The notes: generated by a model not told the origin, from the sequence alone. A DNA stretch of 64,000 nucleotides from UBA1952 sp965200035 (GCA_965200035.1 OZ241334.1:1240001-1304000), one strand, 5' to 3'. Positions 44,519 to 53,172 are shown, numbered from the stretch's first letter. Numbers and translations are program-made.

Positions 44519-45226
44519 ATGAAAAATTTTCCGACGAAAGCGGAGCTGCAGCAGGGCGCAGTCATGCTGATCGATAAGCCCTACCGCTGGACCTCTTTTG
44601 ATGCGCTGAATAAAGTACGCCGCCTGATCAATACGAAGATCGGGCATTGCGGTACGCTGGACCCTTTGGCCACCGGCCTGCTGATCTGCTGCACCGGCAG
44701 GAAGACGAAGGACATCGAAACATTCCAGAAGCAGCCGAAGGAATATACCGGTATCATTCAGCTGGGCGCAGTTACCCCAACGTATGATCTGGAGAGCGAG
44801 CCTATGGATTTCAAGCCTTTTGAGCAGCTTACGGAAGACGAGGTCAGGAAAGCCACGATCCCTTTTACAGGAGATATTCTGCAGACGCCGCCGGCCCATT
44901 CTGCTATTAAAAAAGATGGTAAGCGGGCTTATGAAATGGCGCGCAAGGGCATTGAGATGAAGCTGGAGCCAAGACCAGTAACAGTAAGTGAATTTGAAAT
45001 AACCAAAATCGAAAATGGAGAAGTTCATTTCCGCATTGCCTGCAGCACGGGCACTTATATCCGCTCCATTGCCAATGATCTTGGCGCTGCGCTTGGCTGC
45101 GGCGGCTATCTTAAAGAGCTGCGCCGAACGAAGATCGGCTCCTTCTCTGTGGATGATGCACCGGATGTGCAGGAATGGGTAGCTAAGCTCAATGAGCCGG
45201 ATGAAGCGGCCAGCTCCGTCATTTAA
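44519..45226 (+). CDS. truB: tRNA pseudouridine(55) synthase TruB
   Basis: The 235-residue product has AVMLIDKPYRWTSFDALNKVR (about 14-34), the catalytic IGHCGTLDPLATGLLICCTG with Asp48, and the later STGTYIRSIANDLG. It makes pseudouridine 55 in the T-loop of tRNAs. ATG 44519 is chosen because the upstream in-frame residues are not family-like and overlap the -7 box. A strong terminator follows. Confidence 0.96.
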   Translation: MKNFPTKAELQQGAVMLIDKPYRWTSFDALNKVRRLINTKIGHCGTLDPLATGLLICCTGRKTKDIETFQKQPKEYTGIIQLGAVTPTYDLESEPMDFKPFEQLTEDEVRKATIPFTGDILQTPPAHSAIKKDGKRAYEMARKGIEMKLEPRPVTVSEFEITKIENGEVHFRIACSTGTYIRSIANDLGAALGCGGYLKELRRTKIGSFSVDDAPDVQEWVAKLNEPDEAASSVI

Positions 45227-45248
45227 CTGATCGAAAAATATTTTTTCC

Positions 45249-45283
45249 AAAGCCCTGCAACGACTGTGTTGCAGGGCTTTTTC
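45249..45283 (+). terminator. Intrinsic terminator of truB
   Basis: AAAGCCCTGCAAC (45249-45261) and GTTGCAGGGCTTT (45268-45280) form a perfect 13-bp stem followed by a T run. Confidence 0.93.
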
Positions 45284-45322
45284 TATTGCACCAAAAAATT
45301 TCCGAAAAATTATCCGGCTCAT

Positions 45323-45413
45323 TTAAAGTAAAAATGCTGATCGCCCGTTTACCTGTTCAATACCGGCGATCAGATTCTTCAAAGGAATAATTACCGGGAC
45401 TTAAAGTAAAAAT
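45323..45413 (+). promoter_or_regulatory. Direct repeat and hairpin upstream of the Hsp20/sigma locus
   Basis: TTAAAGTAAAAAT occurs twice (45323-45335 and 45401-45413, 78 bp apart). Between them CTGATCGCC (45337-45345) and GGCGATCAG (45365-45373) form a perfect 9-bp stem. The block sits 55-145 nt before the first gene of the stress locus and has no coding potential. Confidence 0.55.
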
Positions 45414-45466
45414 CAAAGACGGCCGTCTTCCATATAAAGCAACCAAATTTTAAAAACCAAAACAAC

Positions 45467-45796
45467 ATGAGATTCATTCTTCCAAGGCTCTTTGGCCTAG
45501 CGCTCATTGCAGGCATTGCCTCATTCTTACTGGCCTTTCTGGCCAAAGCATTGATGGCGCTCGCCATTGTAGGCACCATCGTTTATTTCGTGATGAGCCG
45601 CTTCGGCCGCCGTCACCGTCACAGCCGGCAGGGCTTCGACCAGCGTACAGACCTTTATGGTCGTCCTGATCACCGCTACATGGGCGGCGCACCTTATGGC
45701 TACAATGGCTTTAGCAGCAATGGCTTCGACAGTCGTGATGAAGTAACGCCTGTTTACCAATCCCGCCGCGCAGAAGGCATCATCCCGATCAATTAA
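45467..45796 (+). CDS. Small membrane protein at the head of a stress locus
   Basis: The 109-residue product has one long N-terminal hydrophobic region (about 5-46, possibly two helices: LFGLALIAGIASFLLAFLA and ALMALAIVGTIVYFVM), then an Arg-, Gly-, Tyr-rich tail. No family is recognised. Hsp20 follows after 46 nt. The repeated element upstream suggests specific control. Confidence 0.7.
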   Translation: MRFILPRLFGLALIAGIASFLLAFLAKALMALAIVGTIVYFVMSRFGRRHRHSRQGFDQRTDLYGRPDHRYMGGAPYGYNGFSSNGFDSRDEVTPVYQSRRAEGIIPIN

Positions 45797-45842
45797 TTAT
45801 TCAAAAATTTCTTTTCAACACAAACCATAAAACAACAACGTT

Positions 45843-46310
45843 ATGTACCACAATAATCAATCAGCAGAAGACATGCAATTCAGAAATCAATTTGGAAGCT
45901 GGGGCCACCGTTGCGGCAAAGGTCCCTGGGGACGTAAGTTTGGTGGACAAATGCCGTGGATGAAGCACTTCAACCAGATGTTCGGCAACCGCATTCCGGT
46001 AAATATCGAAGAGACCGATGACGCTTTCCAGCTTCATTTGTACGCCTCAGGCCTGATCAAGCAAAACATCCAGCTTTCCGTAAAGAATGATGTGCTGACG
46101 ATCTCTTACAAAGCTCCTGAGCAAAGCGGCAGCAGCGATCAGTTTTCTCACCGCGAGTACGAGGCCGGCTCTTTCGAGCGCCAGTTCCAGCTCAACAGCA
46201 AAGTGCTCACCGCCGCCATCAGCGCCGCTTACAACGACGGTATCCTGAAGGTGACCCTTCCGAAAGATCCGTCAACCAACCAGCCGGCTCAGCGTGTAAC
46301 GGTCAGCTAA
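45843..46310 (+). CDS. Hsp20/alpha-crystallin small heat shock protein
   Basis: The 155-residue product has a Gly-, Trp- and Met-rich N-terminal arm and an alpha-crystallin domain at about 52-155 (NIEETDDAFQLHLYASG, NDVLTISYKA, GSFERQFQL, AAYNDGILKVTLPK). It is an ATP-independent holdase for unfolding proteins. The unusual N-terminus (CGKGPWGRKFGGQMPWMKH) is not typical of the family. It ends at a strong terminator. Confidence 0.93.
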   Translation: MYHNNQSAEDMQFRNQFGSWGHRCGKGPWGRKFGGQMPWMKHFNQMFGNRIPVNIEETDDAFQLHLYASGLIKQNIQLSVKNDVLTISYKAPEQSGSSDQFSHREYEAGSFERQFQLNSKVLTAAISAAYNDGILKVTLPKDPSTNQPAQRVTVS

Positions 46311-46327
46311 AGTCCGTTCACCGATCA

Positions 46328-46362
46328 AAAAGCCGCCGGTGCCTGTGTATCCGGCGGCTTTT
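46328..46362 (+). terminator. Intrinsic terminator after hsp20
   Basis: AAAAGCCGCCGG and CCGGCGGCTTTT pair over 12 bp with an 11-nt loop, 18 nt after the hsp20 stop. Confidence 0.9.
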
Positions 46363-46419
46363 ACCGACATCATCTTCTCTACTGCATTAAGAACAGATAC
46401 TTTGCAGCCGCATTTATAC

Positions 46420-46971
46420 ATGGATCAGCCTGCACGCCCCACAATTATTCAAACGGTAAAGGAATATGGCAACCGCCTGTTCCGCTTTATCCGCGGGCGT
46501 GTGGCTACGGATGAGGATGCTGAGGATATTTTGCAGGATGTATGGTATCAGCTGAGCAATGTGCCCGAAGTGGGCGCTATTGAGCAGATCAGCGGCTGGC
46601 TGCACCGCGTAGCACGTAACCGTATCACCGACCGTTACCGCAAGCACAAAGAAGAGCTGCTGGACGATTACAGCTACGAAGATGAAGATGGAGAAACCGA
46701 CTTCCGGGATATAATGCTGGCTGTAGAAGACCACCCCGAAGCCGAGCAGCTCAAACAGCTCTTCTGGGAGCAATTATTTGCCGCACTGGAAGAGCTCCCC
46801 GAAAATCAGCGTTATATCTTTGTGCAGAACGAGCTGGAGGAACGCACCTTTCAGGAGATAGCCGATGAGACGGGTGAGCACATCAAGACCCTCATCTCCC
46901 GGAAGGGATATGCGGTAAAACACTTGCGCAGGCGGCTCAATCATTTATACCAGGAGTTTATCAGCTATTAA
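46420..46971 (+). CDS. ECF-type RNA polymerase sigma factor
   Basis: The 183-residue product has sigma region 2 (GNRLFRFIRGRVATDEDAEDILQDVWYQL, about 17-45, span only; plus GWLHRVARNRITDRYRK) and region 4 (LPENQRYIFVQNELEERTFQEIADETGEHIKTLISRKGYAVKHLR, C-terminal). An acidic linker separates them. It directs RNA polymerase to stress promoters; no anti-sigma with a recognised domain is adjacent, although the next gene is a membrane protein 16 nt away. ATG 46420 was chosen because earlier codons overlap the terminator hairpin. Confidence 0.93.
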   Translation: MDQPARPTIIQTVKEYGNRLFRFIRGRVATDEDAEDILQDVWYQLSNVPEVGAIEQISGWLHRVARNRITDRYRKHKEELLDDYSYEDEDGETDFRDIMLAVEDHPEAEQLKQLFWEQLFAALEELPENQRYIFVQNELEERTFQEIADETGEHIKTLISRKGYAVKHLRRRLNHLYQEFISY

Positions 46972-46987
46972 AAAAACGAAAGAACAA

Positions 46988-47329
46988 ATGTCCGGCAACT
47001 ATCCTTTTCCCCGTCGTCCGCGCGGCCGCTTTCCCTTCTTTGCAGTGCCTGTGGCGATTGCTGTAGGCACAGCATTGGGCGGTGTGGTGATGCTGCTCTG
47101 GAACAACCTGCTGCCCGAGCTGTTCGGTTTCCGCAAGATCAGTTTCTGGCAGGCTTTAGGCTTGCTGGCGCTCTGCAGAATCCTCTTTGGCAACTTTGGC
47201 GGCGGCAGAGGTTATGGACGGGACGGTATGCGCCGCAGAGGGCAGATAATGCGGGAAAAATGGAATAATATGACCGATGAGGAGCGCAACGCATTTAAAG
47301 AAGAGTGGAAGAGAAGATGCGGCAGGTAA
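46988..47329 (+). CDS. Small membrane protein downstream of the ECF sigma gene
   Basis: The 113-residue product has a basic proline-rich start (PFPRRPRGRFPF), two hydrophobic stretches (about 17-41 and 52-68) and an amphipathic, highly charged C-terminus (REKWNNMTDEERNAFKEEWKRRCG). It starts 16 nt after the sigma stop and is surely co-transcribed. Its place is where an anti-sigma factor often sits, but it shows no known anti-sigma fold; that role is a guess. Confidence 0.7.
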   Translation: MSGNYPFPRRPRGRFPFFAVPVAIAVGTALGGVVMLLWNNLLPELFGFRKISFWQALGLLALCRILFGNFGGGRGYGRDGMRRRGQIMREKWNNMTDEERNAFKEEWKRRCGR

Positions 47330-47383
47330 TTTTGAAATTTTTTGCGGTTAAGAAGGGTGTATTTTTACAGGAAATGAGCTAAG

Positions 47384-47578
47384 ATGAAAGGGGTAAGTTT
47401 TGTAACTAACAGCCAAAATGAGCGCGTTGCTGTTCAAATAGATTTGAAGACGCTGGAGAGACATCAGGAAGAGTTGGAAACTTTTTTGGACATCATTATT
47501 GCTGAAAGCAGAAAGGACGACGAGATCATTAGCTGGAGCAACGCCAAAGAAGAATTAAAAAAGGCAGGCAAGCTGTGA
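47384..47578 (+). CDS. Antitoxin of a RelE/ParE-type pair
   Basis: The 64-residue acidic product has a short beta start (MKGVSFVTNSQNERVAVQID) and a helical part with a C-terminal tail that would wrap the toxin. Its TGA stop overlaps the toxin ATG by one base (TGATG), the usual arrangement in such pairs. No DNA-binding domain is clear. The identification rests mainly on the toxin next door. Confidence 0.78.
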   Translation: MKGVSFVTNSQNERVAVQIDLKTLERHQEELETFLDIIIAESRKDDEIISWSNAKEELKKAGKL

Positions 47579-47835
47579 TGTATCAGATTTTCATTTCCCG
47601 GGAAGCGCTGAAAGAACTGAAAAACTTACCGAAAACGATTGTTTTAAAAATAAGTTCTGCAATTGAAGGCCTGTCATCTGAACCACGCCCCAGTGCCTGT
47701 AAAAAACTGAAAGGTATACAGCCAGCACTATGGCGAATCAGGGTGGGCGATTATCGCATCATTTATCAGATTGATGATACAGTCCGTATCATAGAGGTGA
47801 GAAGAATTGGCCATCGCCTAGATATTTATGAATAA
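47578..47835 (+). CDS. RelE/ParE superfamily toxin
   Basis: The 85-residue basic product shows the RelE pattern: ISREALKELKNLPK (helix 1), the KKLKGIQPALWRIRVGDYRIIYQID core and a C-terminal VRRIGHRLDIYE with the catalytic-like Arg and Tyr residues. Such toxins usually cut mRNA at the ribosome. ATG 47578 is used; a GTG one codon earlier is also possible. A terminator follows the pair. Confidence 0.92.
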   Translation: MYQIFISREALKELKNLPKTIVLKISSAIEGLSSEPRPSACKKLKGIQPALWRIRVGDYRIIYQIDDTVRIIEVRRIGHRLDIYE

Positions 47836-47848
47836 GTAACCCAAAAAG

Positions 47849-47875
47849 AAAAGCCCGCTCAATGCGGGCTTTTTT
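47849..47875 (+). terminator. Intrinsic terminator of the toxin-antitoxin pair
   Basis: AAAAGCCCGC (47849-47858) and GCGGGCTTTT (47864-47873) with a TCAAT loop and a T run. Confidence 0.92.
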
Positions 47876-47894
47876 ATTGATAGCGTCAAAGCGT

Positions 47895-48116
47895 TTAATA
47901 TTCATCTTCATTAAAGAAGAAATCATCCTGAGTCGGGTAATCGGGCCAGATATCCTCTACCCCTTCATAAATCTCTCCTTCGTCATCCAGCTCCTGAAGG
48001 TTCTCTACTACTTCCAGGGGTGCGCCGGAGCGAATGGCATAATCAATCAGCTCGTCTTTTGTAGCTGGCCATGGTGCGTCTTCAAGATGAGAAGCAAGTT
48101 CGAGTGTCCAAAACAT
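47895..48116 (-). CDS. DUF2795 domain protein
   Basis: The 73-residue strongly acidic product begins MFWTLELASHLEDAPWPATKDELIDYAIRSG (span 1-31) and continues VVENLQELDDEG...DIWPDYPT. It is a well conserved small Bacteroidota protein of the DUF2795 kind, whose job is unknown. It is convergent with the toxin gene. Confidence 0.88.
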   Translation of the reverse strand: MFWTLELASHLEDAPWPATKDELIDYAIRSGAPLEVVENLQELDDEGEIYEGVEDIWPDYPTQDDFFFNEDEY

Positions 48117-48266
48117 ATTTTAAATTTATTACTTTGTATAGTAGGTTTCGCAAATGTAAGCCCTCAGCCAAGATTTCCAAATTATTTTTTGACTGTTTAC
48201 CATCTCCTTATATCACGCTCGCCATCCTCCGGAAAAACAGGGCAGGTAATATCTGCGGCAACTTCC

Positions 48267-48274
48267 TATTTTTG
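48267..48274 (+). promoter_or_regulatory. -7 box of the LolD-like ATPase gene
   Basis: TATTTTTG, 22 nt before the ATG at 48297. Confidence 0.55.
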
Positions 48275-48296
48275 AAGCCCTCACGTCTTTCTCTGC

Positions 48297-48971
48297 ATGC
48301 TCACAGCTACTAATCTCTACAAAAAATATTCCAGCCTTACCGTGGTGCGCAATGTATCCCTGAGTGTGGAAAAAGGAGAGATGATCGCTATCATCGGTCA
48401 GTCGGGGGCAGGCAAGAGCACGCTGCTGCATTTATTGGGCGCTTTGGATAAGCCGGACAGCGGAGCGGTAAGGATCAATAACACAGATGTCTTTAACCTG
48501 CCATCGCGCAAACAGAGCGATTTCCGGAACCGGCAGCTGGGCTTTGTATTCCAGTTTCACCACCTCTTACCGGAATTCAGCGCCATGGAAAATGTGGCTA
48601 TTCCCTTATGGATAGCGGGTGCAGGGAAAAAAGAAGGACTGAAACGCGCCGGTGAAATGCTGGGAACCGTAGGCCTCGGCGATCGGCTGGAGAATAAGCC
48701 TTCCCAGCTTTCCGGCGGCGAGCAGCAACGCGTAGCCATTGCCCGCGCGCTGGTCAACAAGCCGGCCATTCTGATGGCCGATGAGCCGACCGGCAATCTG
48801 GACACTGCCAATGCAACGGCTATACACGACCTGTTTTTACAATTAAGAAAAGACCTGCAGCAGACCATTATTCTCATTACCCATAATGAGGCGCAGGCGG
48901 CACGCACCGATCGTACTTTGGTTATGCGGGACGGGGAAATTGTAGAGGAGCACAGGCATGTGATCAGCTAA
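48297..48971 (+). CDS. lolD: ABC transporter ATPase of the LolD/MacB type
   Basis: The 224-residue product is a complete ATPase: Walker A IIGQSGAGKSTLLHLLG (about 32-48), Q-loop FVFQFHHLLPEFSAMENV, signature LSGGEQQRVAIARAL (about 139-153), Walker B AILMADEPTGNLD and the switch ITHNE. The FQFHHLLPEF and ENV pattern places it with lipoprotein-releasing LolD. The partner membrane subunits (LolC/E) are not adjacent. The next gene, a lipoprotein, begins 42 nt downstream. Confidence 0.92.
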   Translation: MLTATNLYKKYSSLTVVRNVSLSVEKGEMIAIIGQSGAGKSTLLHLLGALDKPDSGAVRINNTDVFNLPSRKQSDFRNRQLGFVFQFHHLLPEFSAMENVAIPLWIAGAGKKEGLKRAGEMLGTVGLGDRLENKPSQLSGGEQQRVAIARALVNKPAILMADEPTGNLDTANATAIHDLFLQLRKDLQQTIILITHNEAQAARTDRTLVMRDGEIVEEHRHVIS

Positions 48972-49012
48972 TATTGTCTTATTACATTCATCAACACGCA
49001 CAACATTTATCT

Positions 49013-50788
49013 ATGAAAAAACTTCTTCCCGGCATCCTGCTCTGCTGCACATTGGCGGCCTGCAATACCCAACCCGCAAAAACAACCGGAAATATGAACG
49101 AAGTATTTGAGTGCTACAAGGATCATTTTATTGAAGACCTCTGGAAAGTATATCCTGCCTGGGCTTCCGGTCAGGGCTATCACAAATGGGATAGTGTGCT
49201 TGTAGTGCCGGATGATGCTGCGCGAAGCCGGGAGAATGCATTTGCAAAAGCCAATCTGGATTCACTGTCGGCTTATAAGATTGGTGAGCTGAACGATCAG
49301 AACAAGACCGATTATCACATGATCGAAAACCAGCTGAAGAGCATCATGTGGAATAATGAGGAGAAGAAAGCTTTTCAGTGGGACCCTTCTGTGTACAATG
49401 TCAGCAGCACATTCGCCGACATGCTGAACAATAACTATGATTCGCTGGATGCAAGGCTGCACAGCATTTATCTGCGCATGGGCAATATTCCGGCCTACTA
49501 TGAAGCAGCAAAAAAGAATGTGCAAAACCCGACCATTGAGCATACCCAGTTGGCCATCGATCAGATCAGCGGCGGCACCTCTGTGTTTGAGAAAGACCTG
49601 ATCAATGCGGTGACCCTGTCACACTTGCGGGAGGCAGATAAAAACGGCATCAAAGAACGTGCGGCACAGGCTATCAAGGCTATGAAAGGCTTTGCAGACT
49701 GGCTGAAAGCGTTGAAGAACGATCATCCGCGCTCTTTCAGGCTGGGCAAAGATTTGTACACAAAGAATTTTGAGTACGATCTGCAATCCGGCTATACGGC
49801 AGATGAGATTTATGAGAAAGCGCTGACCCACAAAAAGGAGCTGCATACAGAAATGGTGAAACTATCCCGCCAGCTCTGGAGCAAGTATATGGGCACTGCG
49901 CCACAGCCAACGGACAGCCTGCAGCTCATCCGCCAGGTGATCGATAAGATATCCATGAACCATGTAAAGCCGGATTCTTTTCAGGTGGCTATCGAAGCGC
50001 AATTGCCGGTGCTGCAGAATTTCATCAAACAGAAGAACCTGATCTATATAGACCCATCCAAGCCACTGGTGGTGCGCCGCGAGCCGGATTATATGGCCGG
50101 TGTGGCTGGCGCCAGCATTTCCTCGCCTGGTCCATACGATAAAAACGGCAACACTTATTACAATGTAGGCTCTCTCGCCGGCTGGGATGCGGCGCGCGCC
50201 GAAAGCTATCTGCGCGAGTACAACCATTATATCCTGCAAATCCTGAACATCCATGAAGCCATACCCGGCCACTACACACAATTGGTTTATGCCAATCAAA
50301 GCCCGAGCCTCATCAAATCACTCTTTGGCACATCATCCATGATCGAAGGCTGGGCGGTATATACCGAGCGCATGATGCTGGAGGAAGGCTATGGCAATAA
50401 CGAACCGGAGATGTGGCTGATGTATTATAAATGGAATCTCCGCAGTACCTGCAATACCATTCTCGACTACAGCGTGCATACCAAGAATATGAGCAAGGAA
50501 GAGGCCATGAATCTGCTGGTCAATGAAGCATTCCAGCAGCAGGCAGAAGCAGAGGGCAAGTGGAAGCGCGTATCGGTAACGCAGGTGCAGCTCTGCTGCT
50601 ACTTTACCGGCTATACAGAAATTTACGATTTCCGCAATGAGCTGAAAAAGCAATTGGGCGCAGGCTTCAACCTGAAAGACTTCCACGAAAAATTCCTGAG
50701 CTATGGCAGCGCGCCGGTCAAATACATCCGCGAACTGATGCAGGCCGAGATCAAAGGGGCAGGAAAAATACCTCCATCGAAGCACTAA
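49013..50788 (+). CDS. DUF885 family lipoprotein (putative metallopeptidase)
   Basis: The 591-residue product has a signal peptide with lipobox LAAC (Cys17). The zinc-binding motif HEAIPGHY starts at His414 (HExxxGH), followed by GTSSMIEGWAVYTERMMLEEGY, the third-ligand region. The fold is the all-helical M32-like peptidase of DUF885 proteins. It is likely to be attached to the outer or inner membrane in the periplasm. ATG 49013 gives the lipoprotein signal; an earlier in-frame start lacks it. A terminator follows the gene. Confidence 0.9.
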   Translation: MKKLLPGILLCCTLAACNTQPAKTTGNMNEVFECYKDHFIEDLWKVYPAWASGQGYHKWDSVLVVPDDAARSRENAFAKANLDSLSAYKIGELNDQNKTDYHMIENQLKSIMWNNEEKKAFQWDPSVYNVSSTFADMLNNNYDSLDARLHSIYLRMGNIPAYYEAAKKNVQNPTIEHTQLAIDQISGGTSVFEKDLINAVTLSHLREADKNGIKERAAQAIKAMKGFADWLKALKNDHPRSFRLGKDLYTKNFEYDLQSGYTADEIYEKALTHKKELHTEMVKLSRQLWSKYMGTAPQPTDSLQLIRQVIDKISMNHVKPDSFQVAIEAQLPVLQNFIKQKNLIYIDPSKPLVVRREPDYMAGVAGASISSPGPYDKNGNTYYNVGSLAGWDAARAESYLREYNHYILQILNIHEAIPGHYTQLVYANQSPSLIKSLFGTSSMIEGWAVYTERMMLEEGYGNNEPEMWLMYYKWNLRSTCNTILDYSVHTKNMSKEEAMNLLVNEAFQQQAEAEGKWKRVSVTQVQLCCYFTGYTEIYDFRNELKKQLGAGFNLKDFHEKFLSYGSAPVKYIRELMQAEIKGAGKIPPSKH

Positions 50789-50809
50789 GTAATCTTTAAA
50801 ATCATGTAG

Positions 50810-50840
50810 GAACACGCCAGGAGGCGTGTTCTTTCTTTTT
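50810..50840 (+). terminator. Intrinsic terminator of the DUF885 gene
   Basis: GAACACGCC and GGCGTGTTC form a 9-bp stem with loop AGGA, followed by TTTCTTTTT. Confidence 0.88.
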
Positions 50841-50924
50841 ATAAAAACCCGTTAACCACTCTATAAACCCGCTCCGCCCAATCCTTCGTAATTTCACCGC
50901 TCAATCCGTGCAAAATAATTTCGC

Positions 50925-53120
50925 TTGTCTGCCACAGTCTATCTGATTACTCCCCCTTTCACCCAGCTGAATACTCCGTACCCGGCTACGGCCTATCTGA
51001 AGGGGTTTCTGAATACCCGTGGCATTTCCGCTTATCAGTCAGACCTAGGCATCGAGGTAACGTTGTCGCTGTTTTCACGAAACGGATTAGCGCAGCTTTT
51101 TGCAACTATAGATGAGACAAATGCATGGTCAGACAATGCACGGCGCATTCTGGCATTGAAAGAAGATTACTTGCAGACCATAGATCATGTAATTGGTTTC
51201 CTGCAGGGCAAAAATCCTACACTGGCGCGCCAGATATGCAAGCGTAATTTCCTCCCCGAAGCCGCGCGCTTCGCGCAATTGGATGATCTGGCATGGGCGT
51301 TCGGCAGCATGGGTATGCAGGATAAGGCCAAGCATCTCGCCACCATGTACCTCGAAGATCTTTCCGATCTTATTGTAGAATGCGTGGACCCGCATTTCGG
51401 GTTCAGCCGTTATGCAGAGCGCCTTGGGCGAAGCGCCAATAACTTTGATGAGCTATATACCGCCCTTCAGGCACCATTGACTTTTATCGATGGACTGCTG
51501 ATACAGATATTGCAGGAACGGATGAAGGAAATACAGCCAATGCTGGTAGCCATATCAGTGCCTTTTCCGGGCAACCTGTATGCGGCTTTCCGCTGTGCAC
51601 AATGGATCAAGGCTAATGCACCGGATACAAAAGTGGCGATGGGCGGCGGCTTCGCCAATACTGAGCTGCGCTCCCTGTCTGATGTCCGTGTGTTTGAATT
51701 CTTTGATTTCATCACGCTGGATGATGGTGAGGCGCCGGTTGAGAATCTGGTGCTATACACGGAAGGCAAAAAGGAATTGCAGGAGTTGAAGCGCACATTT
51801 ACATTAGCAGATGGCGAGGTCATCTTTATAAATAATGCAGCCTGCACCGATTACCGGCAGGGGCAGGTAGGCACACCTGACTACAGCGATCTGCCGCTCG
51901 ACAATTACATTTCGGCTATCGAAGTGGTGAATCCCATGCACAGTCTTTGGAGCGATGGCCGCTGGAATAAGCTCACTATGGCGCACGGCTGTTATTGGGG
52001 TAAATGTACTTTTTGCGATATTTCGCTCGACTATATACAGCGCTACGAGCCGCTTACCGCCGCTATCCTTTGTGATCGTATGGAGGAGCTGATTGCGCAG
52101 ACGGGGCAGAACGGTTTCCACTTTGTGGATGAAGCTGCGCCGCCGGCGCTGATGCGCTCCCTTGCTTTGGAGATCATTCGGCGTGGGCTGGTTGTTACAT
52201 GGTGGACAAACATTCGCTTCGAAAAAAGCTTTACCCGTGATCTGTGCCTGCTGCTCAAAGCATCCGGCTGCATTGCCGTATCGGGCGGGCTGGAGGTAGC
52301 TTCTGATCGCTTGCTCGGACTAATTCAAAAAGGAATTACGGTAGCGCAGGTAGCACGGGTGAACCGGAACTTTTCTGAAGCAGGCATTATGGTACATGCT
52401 TACCTCATGTATGGCTTTCCGACTCAAACGGCGCAGGAAACGATTGACTCTTTAGAGATGGTGCGCCAGATGTTTGCCGCAGGCATCCTGCAATCGGCCT
52501 TCTGGCACCAGTTTGCCATGACCGCGCACAGCCCGGTAGGATTGGAGCCTGCAAAGTTTGGCGTGGTTTCGGAAACAACCGGCACCGGCACTTTCGCCAA
52601 TAACGATTTAGTGCACCGCGATCCTTCCGGGGCAGATCATGAAAGCTTCGGCTACGGACTGAAAAAATCGTTGCTCAATTTTATGCATGGCGCTTGTCTG
52701 GATTATCCGTTGCAGAAATGGTTTGACTTTAAAGTACCGAAGACGAGTGTGGCCCCTGATTACATTGTCAAAGCGCTGGAAGATGAGGCTTACATTGCAG
52801 CAAAGCCTACTGCAAAAGTGGTGTGGCTGGGCAGGCAGCCTCATTACGAAATCGTGACCAAGTCGAAGAAAGGCGCTCACTGGGAAGTGGCTTCCCTGAC
52901 TTTTCAAAGCAAAAAGGAAACGACTAACATCAAGGTAGCACCAGAGCAGGGTCAATGGCTGGCGGGTATTTTGTCTCATCTTTCTGCCAGTCATCTGAAG
53001 CAATGGTCTTTGCAGGAAGTGCAGGAGCATTATGAAGCCGCCGGGCTGGAAGATTTTGAGCTTTTCTGGGAAAACAAGCCGGTCAATAGTTTGTACCGGG
53101 CAGGTTTGCTGGTGCTTTGA
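50925..53120 (+). CDS. B12-binding-domain radical SAM protein
   Basis: The 731-residue product has an N-terminal Rossmann part (VYLITPPFTQLNTPYPATAYL, span 5-25; later VAMGGGFANTELR and FDFITLDDGE) and a radical SAM barrel beginning with MAHGCYWGKCTFCD. The cluster Cys residues are 356, 361 and 364, so the spacing is CX4CX2C, not the standard CX3CX2C. The DxHxxG cobalamin motif is not seen. The start is TTG 50925, because the conserved N-terminus follows at once and no ATG lies near. Its substrate is unknown; it stands alone, after a terminator. Confidence 0.88.
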   Translation: MSATVYLITPPFTQLNTPYPATAYLKGFLNTRGISAYQSDLGIEVTLSLFSRNGLAQLFATIDETNAWSDNARRILALKEDYLQTIDHVIGFLQGKNPTLARQICKRNFLPEAARFAQLDDLAWAFGSMGMQDKAKHLATMYLEDLSDLIVECVDPHFGFSRYAERLGRSANNFDELYTALQAPLTFIDGLLIQILQERMKEIQPMLVAISVPFPGNLYAAFRCAQWIKANAPDTKVAMGGGFANTELRSLSDVRVFEFFDFITLDDGEAPVENLVLYTEGKKELQELKRTFTLADGEVIFINNAACTDYRQGQVGTPDYSDLPLDNYISAIEVVNPMHSLWSDGRWNKLTMAHGCYWGKCTFCDISLDYIQRYEPLTAAILCDRMEELIAQTGQNGFHFVDEAAPPALMRSLALEIIRRGLVVTWWTNIRFEKSFTRDLCLLLKASGCIAVSGGLEVASDRLLGLIQKGITVAQVARVNRNFSEAGIMVHAYLMYGFPTQTAQETIDSLEMVRQMFAAGILQSAFWHQFAMTAHSPVGLEPAKFGVVSETTGTGTFANNDLVHRDPSGADHESFGYGLKKSLLNFMHGACLDYPLQKWFDFKVPKTSVAPDYIVKALEDEAYIAAKPTAKVVWLGRQPHYEIVTKSKKGAHWEVASLTFQSKKETTNIKVAPEQGQWLAGILSHLSASHLKQWSLQEVQEHYEAAGLEDFELFWENKPVNSLYRAGLLVL

Positions 53121-53149
53121 TGTCCCGCGATAACTGCAACATCAGCTTT

Positions 53150-53172
53150 GTCAGGCTGAGCTTGCCGAAGCC
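53150..53172 (+). repeat. REP-like palindrome left of the GIY-YIG gene
   Basis: GTCAGGCTGAGCTTGCCGAAGCC-type sequence, here given as span, with AGGCT and AGCCT arms around a GAGCTTGCCGA loop. It abuts the stop codon of the GIY-YIG gene and is the inverted counterpart of 53515-53537. Confidence 0.8.

Noticed and set aside
44453..45322. N-terminal extension of the 218-residue secreted protein
   Set aside because: The extension is antisense to truB and would remove the signal peptide from the N-terminus.
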